DNA of 64,000 nucleotides from Bradyrhizobium hipponense. GTDB lineage: Bacteria; Pseudomonadota; Alphaproteobacteria; Rhizobiales; Xanthobacteraceae. Below the pieces are notes generated by a model. It saw only the letters and a list, made by a program, of their open reading frames with translations, was not told where the DNA came from and made no database searches. Position 1 is the first letter of the stretch; the number at the start of each line of letters is the position of its first letter. The translations under genes and the position numbers were made by a program. Location: positions 84,424 to 148,423 of the forward strand of contig NZ_VSTH01000015.1 in the NCBI RefSeq assembly GCF_008123965.1, given 5' to 3'. Positions 8,913 to 18,172 of the stretch are shown piece by piece.

Positions 8913-10075
8913 CAGTGCCCTCCCACCAGGATGGAGGGATCGCTGACGATGTCGGCACCGTTCAAGCCGCGCAGGACCGGCTGATCGCGCGTCGAGCCGT
9001 CGCGGACGAGATCGAAGCCGGCGCTGGTCGCAACCAGCGTCACTGCCGAGGCACCGGAACGGGCACAGCCTTTGGCGCAACCGGAAACGTGAAGCCGCGT
9101 ATCGGCGGCGATGCGCGGCGCAAGTGCGGCCGCCAGCGCGCGCGCATCGGCATGCGCCTCGCGGCAGCGCGGGGCGCCGCTACAGGCGATGACGCGCAGC
9201 GCGGGATCGTAGGGCTCCGTGATGAGGCCTGCCGCGCTCGGCATTTCCCGCTTGCCCTCGCTCAGAACCATCCGCCATGGCGTCATGCGCAGCGCACGTC
9301 CGCATTCGGCGAATTGACGGAGCGTCGAGTGCGGCATCTGCCCGAACGCGATGCCAACCATTACGCCTTGCGGATAATGCCCGGGCCGTAACGCAGCCAT
9401 CACGGGGGCAGGCTCGGTCTCACCGCGCAAGGTCACGGGCAATGCCACACCGGCCGCGATGTGGGCGGCCATGCGCCCCCGCCCGCCTTTGGCACCACCG
9501 GAGACGGTGAACCAGTTTGCGAGCGCGAGCGCCGTGCTCACTGCCGCTCCGCGTGCGACCGATCGGCCGAGCCTTGCGCCATCGGCCCGCACCAGCAGCC
9601 GGCCGCCACGATCGCGTTCGATGTGAACGTCGGCGGAATCGCCGGCCAGCACGCGCGAGGTCCCATCATCGATTGCGAAGCCGAATTTGCTGGGAAGCGC
9701 GAGCGCGCTGTCGGCGAGCGCTTCTTCAAGCTCCGCGGCGAGCGACTGCGTCTCGTCACTGGGGCTCCAGAACGGCGTCACCAGGACGTTGCGCCGGGCT
9801 TCGGTGTCGGCGTCGTGGTCGAGCAACCCCAGCGACGCGAGTCCCTCGAGCACTAGCCGATGCCCCTGTTCGTCGACGCCCCTGATCTGGAGGTTCGCGC
9901 GACTCGTCACGTCAACGAGGCCGTTGCCGAAACGTTCAGCAAGGTCAGCAAGTCCGGCAACCTGTGCTGCTTCAAGACGCCCACCGAAAGGACGCACCCG
10001 GACCACGAGCCCATCGCCCGATTGCATCGGCCGCAGCGCACCGGGACACCAGCCCTTGACCGAAAACGCGCTCAT
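8912..10075 (-). CDS. cobG: Precorrin-3B synthase (oxygen-dependent)
   Basis: Iron-sulphur monooxygenase that hydroxylates C-20 and forms the gamma-lactone with O2; the marker of the aerobic route. 387 residues with the nitrite/sulphite-reductase ferredoxin half-repeat at the N-terminus (GDGLVVRVRPFGG...) and the cluster/sirohaem-type cysteines in CSGAPRC and CAKGCARSG near the C-terminus. ATG at 10075 overlaps the cobN stop as ATGA. Confidence 0.95.
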   Translation of the reverse strand: MSAFSVKGWCPGALRPMQSGDGLVVRVRPFGGRLEAAQVAGLADLAERFGNGLVDVTSRANLQIRGVDEQGHRLVLEGLASLGLLDHDADTEARRNVLVTPFWSPSDETQSLAAELEEALADSALALPSKFGFAIDDGTSRVLAGDSADVHIERDRGGRLLVRADGARLGRSVARGAAVSTALALANWFTVSGGAKGGRGRMAAHIAAGVALPVTLRGETEPAPVMAALRPGHYPQGVMVGIAFGQMPHSTLRQFAECGRALRMTPWRMVLSEGKREMPSAAGLITEPYDPALRVIACSGAPRCREAHADARALAAALAPRIAADTRLHVSGCAKGCARSGASAVTLVATSAGFDLVRDGSTRDQPVLRGLNGADIVSDPSILVGGH

Positions 10076-13000
10076 GACGCCTCCCGCAACGCAGCCGCGA
10101 TCGAATTACGGCGCGTTCGCCAGAGTGAAGCCTCGTGCAAGCGCGTGAAGCAGGTCTCCATCGCGGCCAGAGCCGCCGGATTTTCCTGCGCCATGAAGGC
10201 GCGGACGCCGTCGTCGCCGAGCGTGGCATCGTAGTAGAGATCGAACAGATGCGGCGGCACAGCTCCGGCCAGATGCGCGAACGCGGCCATATGCTCGAGC
10301 GTCGCCGTGATCTCGGCAGCGCCGCGAAAACCGTGGCGCATCATGCCGGCGATCCAGGCCGGATTGGCGGCGCGCGCGCGAACCACGCGCGAGATTTCTT
10401 CGGTCAGGGTGCGCGCATGCGGCTCGTCGGGACGAGTCGCATCGAGATGATAGAGCGACGGCGTAGCCGCGCCGAGCCTCGCGGCGGCGGCCGCAACACC
10501 TGCTTCGTGAGCCGCATAGTCGGCGGCGAGCAGAAGATCCGTTTCCGGCAAGTCCTGAACGTGGACGAAAGCGTCGGCAGATGCGAGCCGCGATTCGATG
10601 CCGGCACGATCCGGCTTGATCGCGCCGTCGGCGGAGAACGCCCAGGACGATGCCGACAGCCAGGCTTCGCCTGCGGCCTCGCGGCTATCAGACGTGAAAA
10701 CATCCGGGATCGACGACAGACCGACGCCATATTGTCCGGGACGCGGCGCGAACACGCGGGACGCACGATGGCGATAAGGATTTTCGTCGCCCTCGTCCTC
10801 GCGCGTCGAGAGCGCCTCGGCGGCGGCTTCAAACAATTGCGCCAGTTCTGCAAAGACATCGCGGAACAGGCCAGAGACGCGCAGCGTGACGTCGATGCGG
10901 GGACGGCCGAGCTCGGCCGGCGCGATGATGTCGTAGCCGGTCACGCGGCCGGACGCATGATCCCAGCGCGGCGCGAGCCCGGCCAGATGCAGCGCCATCG
11001 CAAACTCTTCACCCGCCGTGCGCATCGTTGCCGAGCCCCAGAGGTCGACTACGAGGCCTTTCGGCCAGTCGCCGTGATCCTGCAAGTGGCGGCGCAACAG
11101 CTCTTCCGCGAGCTTGATGCCTTGCGCATGCGCCGACGGCGTCGGCACCGCGCGCGGATCGACCGCAAAGAGATTGCGTCCGGTCGGCAGCACGTCCTGG
11201 CGCCCGCGATAGGGTGAGCCCGACGGTCCCGGCGCAACACGCCTGCCCGCGAGTGCCGCACTCAGCGCGTCCCGCTCGGCATCGCCGCAGGCGCCGCGGC
11301 CGAATACGTGCAAGCCGTCGCCGAACTGACTTTCCTTGAGATCGCAGACAAAACGATCGATCCGCGGGATGGCTTCCGCCGGTGCGGCCGACGCATCGAG
11401 GCCGAGATCGTCTTCCAATCCGGCCACACGAGCTTCGTCGCGAATCGCAGCGATCAGTCGCTGGCGGCGGGCGGGATCGAGACCATCGGCGGTCGAATAT
11501 TCGTCGAGGAGCTGTTCGAGCCGGCGCAGGCCATCCGGCACGGCGGATGTGGCAAGCGGCGGCGGCAGATGGCCGATGGTCACCGCACCCGTGCGCCGCT
11601 TGGCCTGTGCGGCCTCGCCGGGATCGTTGACGATGAAGGGGTAGATGACAGGCAGGTCGCCGATCAGGGCTTCCGGCCAGCAGCTCGACGACAGCGCCAC
11701 GGATTTTCCGGGCAGCCATTCCAGCGTGCCGTGTGCGCCCATGTGCGCGACGGCGTCGATGCCCTGTGCGCGGAGCCAGAGATAGAAGGCGACATGGGCG
11801 TGGCGCGGCGTGCGTGCGAGATCGTGATAGTCGGCACCGCGGGTATTTGCATCGCCGCGTTCGGGCTGAACTGCGATGATCGACTTGCCACACGTGATCG
11901 CGGCAAAGTGGATCGCGTCACCGCGGCAGCTCGGATCATCTTCCGGTGCGCCCCAGGCACGCGCGAGATCATCCTGCAAATCCTGTGAAAGACGCGAGAG
12001 TGCCGCGCGATAATCGGCGACGCTCCAGGTGAATTGCCGGTTCAGCAGGGTTCCGCCGAGCGCTTGTAGCGGCACGACGTCGTAGCCGGCGCCAGCCAGG
12101 TCCGACAGCAATGCCTCGACCGAGGCGAGTGCATCCAGACCAACCGCATGCGCGATCTGGTGCGGGCGTCCCGGATAGTTCGAAAGCACGATTGCCAGTC
12201 GCTTGTCGCTTGTGCGCTTCTCCGCAAGCCGCTGCCAGGCCGCGACGCGCGCGGCGACGGCCTTCACCCGCTCTTCATCCGCGCGATGCGCAAGGTGCGA
12301 GAATTGCAGATCGGGATCGCGCATCGCGGCCGACTTGAAGCTCACCACGCCCGTGAACAGGCGACCATCGACCTCGGGCAGCACCACATGCATCGCAAGA
12401 TCGCCGGGCGACAGGCCGCGTAGCGATCCCTCCCAGTCCTCGCGCAGCGCCGTCGAGAGTGCGACCTGAAACACCGGGCATGGAACGGCATCGAACGGCG
12501 TCGTGCCGTCATTCCCCATTGCCGAGAAGGCCGTCGCATTGACGATCGCGGCGGCGGGATTTTGTGCGAGATGAGTTCGCAACCAATCCGCGACGCCCGC
12601 AGCCTTCAGCGAGGTGACGAACACGCCGTAGGCGTCAAAGCCCTCCTCGCGCAGCGCCGCGATCAAGGCATCGATCGGACCTGTATCGGCGGCCGTGAGA
12701 TACGAGCGATAGAAGGTCACCACCGCGCATGGCTTGCCCTCGCCGGCCGTCGGCGCCGCAATGACACCGCGCGCAGGATCATAAAAGCCCATCTCGGGAA
12801 CGGTGATCTCGCCGACGACCGGCCCGGCATAGAGGCCGGACGCCAGCGCAAGCTGCGCGATCGCGGCTTGGGCTGCGACCGGGCCGCCGGTGTCGCAGAG
12901 CACTTTCAGCCGGCGCAGCGTCGAGACCGGCAGGGTCGAGTAGGCGTCTAACCGCGCGTCGTCGCGGCCGTCGGCCGGCAGTACGGCCAGCACGATGCCA

Positions 13001-13320
13001 CGGTCCCTTGCCAGTTGATGCAGGGCCGCGAGCCCGTAGGCCCAGTAGGACTCACCGCCGATCAGGCGCACTAGAATGCCGCGCGCCTGCGACAGCGTGC
13101 GCTCGACATAGGTGTCGACCGACAGCGGATGGCGCAGCTCCGCAAGGTTCGCCAGCCGCAGCGACGGCAGGCTGTCACGGCCGCGCCGCCAGCCGGACGC
13201 GAACGCGGCAAGATCAGAGTCCGAAAACGAGAGCACCACGAGATCGGCCGGGTCCTGGCCGATGTCCCTTGGCGTCGCGGTCTCCTCGAGACCGCGGCTC
13301 TCGCGGAAGACGACGTGCAT
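10072..13320 (-). CDS. cobN: Cobaltochelatase subunit CobN
   Basis: Large subunit of the ATP-dependent chelatase that inserts Co(II) into hydrogenobyrinate a,c-diamide. 1082 residues; the signature of CobN/ChlH-type proteins is AHMGAHGTLEWLPGKSVAL in the centre, with GLDPARRQRL and YRHRASRVF-type C-terminal blocks. The AAA partners CobS and CobT are not in this window. ATG at 13320 overlaps the cobW stop by one base. Confidence 0.96.
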   Translation of the reverse strand: MHVVFRESRGLEETATPRDIGQDPADLVVLSFSDSDLAAFASGWRRGRDSLPSLRLANLAELRHPLSVDTYVERTLSQARGILVRLIGGESYWAYGLAALHQLARDRGIVLAVLPADGRDDARLDAYSTLPVSTLRRLKVLCDTGGPVAAQAAIAQLALASGLYAGPVVGEITVPEMGFYDPARGVIAAPTAGEGKPCAVVTFYRSYLTAADTGPIDALIAALREEGFDAYGVFVTSLKAAGVADWLRTHLAQNPAAAIVNATAFSAMGNDGTTPFDAVPCPVFQVALSTALREDWEGSLRGLSPGDLAMHVVLPEVDGRLFTGVVSFKSAAMRDPDLQFSHLAHRADEERVKAVAARVAAWQRLAEKRTSDKRLAIVLSNYPGRPHQIAHAVGLDALASVEALLSDLAGAGYDVVPLQALGGTLLNRQFTWSVADYRAALSRLSQDLQDDLARAWGAPEDDPSCRGDAIHFAAITCGKSIIAVQPERGDANTRGADYHDLARTPRHAHVAFYLWLRAQGIDAVAHMGAHGTLEWLPGKSVALSSSCWPEALIGDLPVIYPFIVNDPGEAAQAKRRTGAVTIGHLPPPLATSAVPDGLRRLEQLLDEYSTADGLDPARRQRLIAAIRDEARVAGLEDDLGLDASAAPAEAIPRIDRFVCDLKESQFGDGLHVFGRGACGDAERDALSAALAGRRVAPGPSGSPYRGRQDVLPTGRNLFAVDPRAVPTPSAHAQGIKLAEELLRRHLQDHGDWPKGLVVDLWGSATMRTAGEEFAMALHLAGLAPRWDHASGRVTGYDIIAPAELGRPRIDVTLRVSGLFRDVFAELAQLFEAAAEALSTREDEGDENPYRHRASRVFAPRPGQYGVGLSSIPDVFTSDSREAAGEAWLSASSWAFSADGAIKPDRAGIESRLASADAFVHVQDLPETDLLLAADYAAHEAGVAAAAARLGAATPSLYHLDATRPDEPHARTLTEEISRVVRARAANPAWIAGMMRHGFRGAAEITATLEHMAAFAHLAGAVPPHLFDLYYDATLGDDGVRAFMAQENPAALAAMETCFTRLHEASLWRTRRNSIAAALREAS

Positions 13321-14369
13321 CAGATGCCAGATCCTGAAAAACCAAATCCCGCCTTGATCGCGGCCTCATCGATATCGCCATGCTCGCCGATCACGACGAG
13401 TTTTGACTGCCGCCCGCCCGCTCCCCAGGGCTTGTCGAACTGGTGCCGCACCCGCTCGCCGACCGCCTGGAGCAGCAGGCGCATCGGCTTGCCCGCCACT
13501 GCAATATAGCCCTTGGCGCGCAGCACATTCTGCTCTCGTGCGAGACGCTGGACCGACGCGACCAGCACGTCGATATCCGCGACCTCCGGAAGATCGATCA
13601 CCACCGAGGCAAAATCGTCGTGCTCGTGCTCTTCCTCTCCGTCATGATGGGAGGGACGCGCCGCGAGATCATTCTCCGCAGCAGCGCCGAGACCGAGGAT
13701 GAGGCGCGCGTCGATGGCGCCGTTGGTGACCGCCAGCATCGGCACGCTGCGCGACATCTCGGCGGTGATGGCAGCCTTGGCCGCTTCGAGTCCCGCCGCA
13801 CCGGCCAGGTCGGCCTTGGTCAGCAGCACGATGTCGGCGCAGGCGATCTGGTCCTCGAACACTTCCGACAGCGGCGTCTCGTGATCGAGATTCGCGTCCG
13901 CCGCGCGCTGCGCCTCGACCGCGTCCGGGCTCGGCGCGAAACGCCCCGCGGCGACTGCCTCGGCATCGGCGAGCGCGATCACGCCGTCGACGGTGATGCG
14001 CGAGCGGATCTGTGGCCAGTCGAACGCCTTGAGCAGCGGCTTTGGCAGCGCCAGGCCCGAGGTCTCGATCAGGATGTGGTCGGGCCGCACCGGCCGCGCC
14101 AGCAACTGCTCCATGGTCGGAATGAAATCATCGGCGACGGTGCAGCAGATGCAGCCGTTGGCGAGTTCGATGATGTTCTCTTCCGGGCAGCTGGCATCGG
14201 CGCAAGATTTCAAAATGTCGCCATCGACGCCGACACTGCCGAACTCGTTGACGAGCACCGCGAGCTTCTTGCCGTTGGCATTGGCGAGCAGATGCTGGAT
14301 CAGTGTCGTCTTGCCGGAGCCGAGAAAACCCGTGACGACGGTGACGGGGACTTTTGCAAGCGAATTCAT
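13320..14369 (-). CDS. cobW: CobW-family GTPase, probable cobalt chaperone
   Basis: COG0523 G3E GTPase of 349 residues. Walker A GFLGSGKTT at 14-22, the metal-binding CxCC motif NGCICCT at 71-77, ETSGLALP near 102 and a TKAD base-recognition motif. A His/acid-rich stretch (SHHDGEEEHEHDD) lies between the GTPase domain and the C-terminal CobW domain and probably binds metal. Its place directly before cobN suits Co(II) delivery to the chelatase. ATG at 14369 overlaps the DUF1636 stop as ATGA. Confidence 0.95.
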   Translation of the reverse strand: MNSLAKVPVTVVTGFLGSGKTTLIQHLLANANGKKLAVLVNEFGSVGVDGDILKSCADASCPEENIIELANGCICCTVADDFIPTMEQLLARPVRPDHILIETSGLALPKPLLKAFDWPQIRSRITVDGVIALADAEAVAAGRFAPSPDAVEAQRAADANLDHETPLSEVFEDQIACADIVLLTKADLAGAAGLEAAKAAITAEMSRSVPMLAVTNGAIDARLILGLGAAAENDLAARPSHHDGEEEHEHDDFASVVIDLPEVADIDVLVASVQRLAREQNVLRAKGYIAVAGKPMRLLLQAVGERVRHQFDKPWGAGGRQSKLVVIGEHGDIDEAAIKAGFGFSGSGI

Positions 14370-14740
14370 TCGGCGGGCTCCGGCAGGGCGGCGATGGGAG
14401 GAATGCGGGCAAGCGATTGCTTGCGGAAGATTTCAGGCCGGCTGCGCCAGGGCACGATGCCGTCGGGCGCGCCGGCATAGGCCGCGGCGCCCGCGATCAC
14501 GTCGCACGCATGGGCTTCCGACAGGCGGCCGTAGACATAGGACCAGCGGCCCGGCGCGCTGAGCGCGACCGAGCAACCCTGGCTACAGGCCGACAGGCAT
14601 TCGACGGGAACAACGATAACGCCATCGGGCACGCCGGCATCGAGAATCGCGCCGTGCAGGCGCTTGCCCGGGGCGACCTCGCCCTCGCCAAGCGTCTGGC
14701 CAGCACGGCAGGTGATACAGACGTGAAGTGTGACGGTCAT
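14366..14740 (-). CDS. DUF1636 small ferredoxin-like protein
   Basis: 124 residues with the cysteines C8-x2-C11 and C48-x3-C52-x3-C56, the pattern of DUF1636 proteins, which resemble thioredoxin-fold [2Fe-2S] ferredoxins. Function is not known from sequence. It is the first gene after the riboswitch at 14845-15042 and is translationally coupled to cobW, so a redox or metal role in cobalt insertion or corrin reduction is plausible. ATG at 14740 was taken because it follows a GGAAGAGG ribosome site and the family begins with the C-x2-C near residue 8; the frame upstream is the riboswitch region. Confidence 0.85.
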   Translation of the reverse strand: MTVTLHVCITCRAGQTLGEGEVAPGKRLHGAILDAGVPDGVIVVPVECLSACSQGCSVALSAPGRWSYVYGRLSEAHACDVIAGAAAYAGAPDGIVPWRSRPEIFRKQSLARIPPIAALPEPAE

Positions 14741-14844
14741 CGCCTCTTCCAGGATAAACAGCGGGAGGCGATGAGGCGCACGAACCATTCTTGCGAAGGC
14801 CCGCTTCCCCGTCGCGGAACACCCCGTCCGCCGGTCCAAAACTT

Positions 14845-15042
14845 CCGCGCTGGCAGGTCTCCCGGCTTGCGGAGCAGGGCTTTCGCCCTTCGATCCCCGC
14901 CTTCCCGATCCCCGCGGGGGTCAGTGGCTTTGGGCATCTCTCCGGTCACGGTCGCGGGGGCGGCTGCATTTTGGACCCAAATCTTGCCGATTCGGACCCT
15001 ATCGCATTCCCTCTTCGCCTGTCATAGGACAGGAACCAACAC
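14845..15042 (-). promoter_or_regulatory. Cobalamin riboswitch upstream of DUF1636-cobW-cobN operon
   Basis: On the minus strand the blocks appear in order: GGTTCC, GAAGAGGGAA, GCCGCCCCCGCGACCGTGA, and the B12 box GCAAGCCGGGAGACCTGCCA (14851-14870). Immediately downstream, arms CGCGGAA (14843-14849) and TTCCGCG (14813-14819) can pair across 23 nt, overlapping the aptamer's 3' edge, and may be the expression platform. There is no obvious U-run before the ATG at 14740, so translational control is likely. The gap 14741-15095 otherwise contains only the short cobO promoter region. Confidence 0.95.
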
Positions 15043-15095
15043 CGCCCCACCATTTGCCCACGGCCGCCACTTGTCAAGCCGAAGGACCCTGTCAG

Positions 15096-15731
15096 ATGAC
15101 GCCTGAACCGGATACCCGAACGGTCGAGGAAACCGACGCCCGCCACGCCGCGAAAATGGCGAAGAAGAAGGTCGCCCGCGACAAGATCATGGCGACCAAG
15201 AGCGGCGAAAAGGGCCTCATCATCGTTCATACCGGTGCCGGCAAGGGCAAGTCGTCCTCCGCCTTTGGCATGATCGTGCGCTGCGTCGCCCACGGCTTTC
15301 CTTGCGCGGTCGTGCAATTCATCAAGGGCGCATGGGACACCGGCGAGCGGCGCCTGCTCACCGGCCATTTCGGCGATCTCTGCCAGTTCCATGCGATGGG
15401 CGAAGGCTTCACCTGGGAGACGCAGGACCGCGCGCGCGATATCGCCGCTGCGCGTGCCGGCTGGGAGAAGGCCAAGGAGCTTATTCTCGATTCCAGCTTG
15501 CGCATGGTCGTGCTCGACGAGATCAACATCGCGCTGCGCTACGACTATCTCGACATCGCTGAGGTCGTCGAGTTCCTGACAAAGCACAAGCCGCCGATGA
15601 CGCATGTCGTGCTCACCGGGCGCAACGCCAAGGACGAGCTGATCGAGATCGCCGACCTCGTCACCGAGATGACGCTGGTCAAGCATCCGTTTCGCTCCGG
15701 CATCAAGGCGCAAGCCGGCGTCGAGTTCTGA
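15096..15731 (+). CDS. cobO: Cob(I)yrinic acid a,c-diamide adenosyltransferase
   Basis: CobA/BtuR-type ATP:corrinoid adenosyltransferase that adds the upper adenosyl ligand. 211 residues from the ATG at 15096; P-loop [10 protein letters not shown] at 45-54, [28 protein letters not shown] and [14 protein letters not shown] are family motifs. A TTG start 14 codons upstream is possible but lies close to the divergent riboswitch start and adds residues without family similarity. It begins the cobO-cobQ pair. Confidence 0.95.
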   Translation: MTPEPDTRTVEETDARHAAKMAKKKVARDKIMATKSGEKGLIIVHTGAGKGKSSSAFGMIVRCVAHGFPCAVVQFIKGAWDTGERRLLTGHFGDLCQFHAMGEGFTWETQDRARDIAAARAGWEKAKELILDSSLRMVVLDEINIALRYDYLDIAEVVEFLTKHKPPMTHVVLTGRNAKDELIEIADLVTEMTLVKHPFRSGIKAQAGVEF

Positions 15732-15738
15732 AGACACG

Positions 15739-17187
15739 ATGGCGCGCGCGTTGATGATCCAGGGGGCCGGCTCGGACGTGGGCAAGTCGCTCATCGTCGC
15801 CGGCCTCGCGCGCGCCTTTACGCGCCGCGGCCTGCGCGTGCTCCCTTTCAAGCCGCAGAATATGTCGAACAATGCCGCCGTTACCGTCGACGGCGGCGAG
15901 ATCGGCCGCGCCCAGGCGCTCCAGGCGCTCGCCGCGGGCGCCGAGCCGCACACCGACATGAATCCGGTCCTGCTGAAGCCCGAGACCGATGTGGGCGCGC
16001 AGGTGATCGTGCAGGGAAAACGGATCGCAACCGCACGTGCGCGTGACTATGCGGCGATGAAGCCACAGCTGATGGGCGCGGTGCTGGAGAGCTTTGAGCG
16101 GCTGAAGGCATGCGCCGATCTCGTGCTGGTCGAAGGCGCCGGCAGCCCGGCCGAGGTGAACTTACGCAAGGCTGACATCGCCAATATGGGATTTGCGCGC
16201 AAGGCCGATGTCCCCGTCGTGCTGGTCGGCGACATCGATCGCGGCGGCGTCATCGCACAACTCGTCGGCATCAAGACGGTGATCGATCCGGATGATGCCG
16301 CGATGATCCGGGGTTTCGTCATCAACAAGTTCCGCGGTGATCCCACGCTGTTCGACGACGGCTACAAGTTGATCGAAGAAAAGACTGCTTGGCGCGGTTT
16401 TGGCGTGCTGCCCTGGTTTGCCCGCGCCGGCGAGCTTCCGGCCGAAGATGCGCTGGGCCTAAGCGATGCGCGAAAGCCGGGTCAATGCAAGATCGCCTGC
16501 CTTGCTCTGTCGCGGATCGCCAATTTCGACGATCTCGATCCGCTCAAGCTCGAGCCTGGTGTCGATCTCGTGATGGTGCGCCCGGGCGAAGCGATCCCCG
16601 GCGATGCCCGTCTCGTCATCATCCCCGGCTCCAAATCGACGCGCGGCGATCTCGCTTTCCTGCGCGCGCAAGGTTGGGACATCGATCTCGTGGCGCATCA
16701 CCGCAGGGGCGGCCATGTGCTCGGCCTCTGCGGCGGCTATCAGATGCTTGGACGCAGCGTCGCCGACCCCGATGGAATCGAGGGACCGGCCGGCGAAACG
16801 CCGGGTCTTGGACTTCTGGATGTGACGACAGAGATGAGCGCGCAGAAGACGCTGACGCGTGTGTCGGCCGTGCATACAGCCACGGATCAACCGATCCAGG
16901 CTTTCGAAATCCATATCGGCCACACCGACGGGCCGGATCGCGCCCGCCCCTTCGCGAGGCTCGACGGCGCGCCGGAAGGCGCGATCTCAAGCGACGGACG
17001 CGTGCAGGGCAGCTACCTGCACGGCCTCTTCACTTCGGACGATTTCCGCAAGGCATATCTCGCAAAGCTCGACATTCCCGTCGGCGACGAGCCGTATCAC
17101 GCCAGGATCGAAAGCGCGCTGGATGCGCTCGCCGATCACATGGAATCCCATCTCGATGTTGAAGGCTTGCTCGCGTTAGCGCGCTAA
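15739..17187 (+). CDS. cobQ: Adenosylcobyric acid synthase (glutamine-hydrolysing)
   Basis: Amidates the b, d, e and g carboxylates of adenosylcobyrinate a,c-diamide. 482 residues: N-terminal P-loop [10 protein letters not shown] at 8-17, [13 protein letters not shown] (37-49), then a C-terminal glutamine amidotransferase domain with Cys331 in [10 protein letters not shown] and a HGLF motif near the end ([12 protein letters not shown]). Starts 7 nt after cobO. Its stop converges on cobC, 4 nt away. Confidence 0.96.
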   Translation: MARALMIQGAGSDVGKSLIVAGLARAFTRRGLRVLPFKPQNMSNNAAVTVDGGEIGRAQALQALAAGAEPHTDMNPVLLKPETDVGAQVIVQGKRIATARARDYAAMKPQLMGAVLESFERLKACADLVLVEGAGSPAEVNLRKADIANMGFARKADVPVVLVGDIDRGGVIAQLVGIKTVIDPDDAAMIRGFVINKFRGDPTLFDDGYKLIEEKTAWRGFGVLPWFARAGELPAEDALGLSDARKPGQCKIACLALSRIANFDDLDPLKLEPGVDLVMVRPGEAIPGDARLVIIPGSKSTRGDLAFLRAQGWDIDLVAHHRRGGHVLGLCGGYQMLGRSVADPDGIEGPAGETPGLGLLDVTTEMSAQKTLTRVSAVHTATDQPIQAFEIHIGHTDGPDRARPFARLDGAPEGAISSDGRVQGSYLHGLFTSDDFRKAYLAKLDIPVGDEPYHARIESALDALADHMESHLDVEGLLALAR

Positions 17188-17191
17188 GCGT

Positions 17192-18172
17192 TCAGCGCGA
17201 AAGAAGCTCAGCGAGACGTGCCCATTCGGCTTCGCTGCCCGGCAGCCCCAGGCGTAGCCATGTCGGCTTCTTCGTGAAGACGCGCGACCAGATCTGGCCA
17301 CGCGCGAGTTTTTCCTGCGCGGCGGGCGCGTCGGCCGTCTCGTAGAGACGAAACAGGGGCGTGCCGCCAGCGAGCCGCCAGCCCTGCGATTGCACCATGG
17401 CGTCGAGCCTCAAACTATCGCGCGCGAGGCGCGCTGAGGTTGCCTTGGCCCAGGCCTCGTCGCGCAAGGCGCGGCGACCAACCGCGATCGCAGCCCCCGA
17501 TACCGGCCAAGGGCCGGACATCGCCGCGAGTCTCGCAATGTCGGCCGCATTGCCAAGCGCAAAGCCGAGCCGCAGGCCGGCGAGTCCGTAGAATTTTCCA
17601 AAGGAGCGCAGGATCAACAGCCCTGCCCGCTCCGCTTCCGAAGCCAGCGACAAATGCGGAACGGCGTCGGCAAAGCTCTCATCAATCACGAGGCGGCCGA
17701 CGCGCGGCAGCAGCGCCAGCAGATCCTTCGGTGGATGGCACCGGCCATCGGGATTGTTGGGATTGACGACAATGGCGAGGTCCGCGCCCGCAAGTGCGTC
17801 GAGCTCGCTGACCTGTTCGACCTTCCAGCCCGCGACTGACAGGACCGCGGCATACTCGTTATAGGTCGGCGCGAGAATGCGCCCCCGGCCGTGTGGCCCA
17901 AGTTGCGGCAATGATTGTATCGCGGCCTGCGCGCCCCCCATCGCGACGATCGGCGCGCTCGTGCCGTAGGCGTGCTGCGCCGCCTGATGCAGGGTTGCGA
18001 TCTCGGACCGCGACGGCAACGCATTCCAATAGCGCGCGTCGATCTCGCCCACCGGATAAGGCAGCCTATTGATCCCGGTCGAGAGGTCGATCCAGTCCTC
18101 CGCGCGGCCGCCAAAACGCAGCTGGGCCTGATCGAGATTTCCGCCGTGCTCACGCATGTCCTGTTCTTTCAC
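17192..18172 (-). CDS. cobC: L-threonine-O-3-phosphate decarboxylase
   Basis: PLP fold-type I aminotransferase-like enzyme of 326 residues that makes (R)-1-aminopropan-2-yl phosphate for the nucleotide loop. HGGNLDQAQLRFG near the N-terminus and NPNNPDGR are typical; the PLP lysine is in RSFGKFYGLAGLRLGF. The annotated start is a GTG at 18172 that overlaps the cobD stop as GTGA; an in-frame ATG at 18157 (MREHGGN) is a fair alternative. Confidence 0.93.
   Translation of the reverse strand: MKEQDMREHGGNLDQAQLRFGGRAEDWIDLSTGINRLPYPVGEIDARYWNALPSRSEIATLHQAAQHAYGTSAPIVAMGGAQAAIQSLPQLGPHGRGRILAPTYNEYAAVLSVAGWKVEQVSELDALAGADLAIVVNPNNPDGRCHPPKDLLALLPRVGRLVIDESFADAVPHLSLASEAERAGLLILRSFGKFYGLAGLRLGFALGNAADIARLAAMSGPWPVSGAAIAVGRRALRDEAWAKATSARLARDSLRLDAMVQSQGWRLAGGTPLFRLYETADAPAAQEKLARGQIWSRVFTKKPTWLRLGLPGSEAEWARLAELLSR

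Noticed and set aside
11009..11893. 294-codon minus-strand ORF inside cobN
   Set aside because: Out-of-frame shadow of cobN with Arg/Ala-rich composition.
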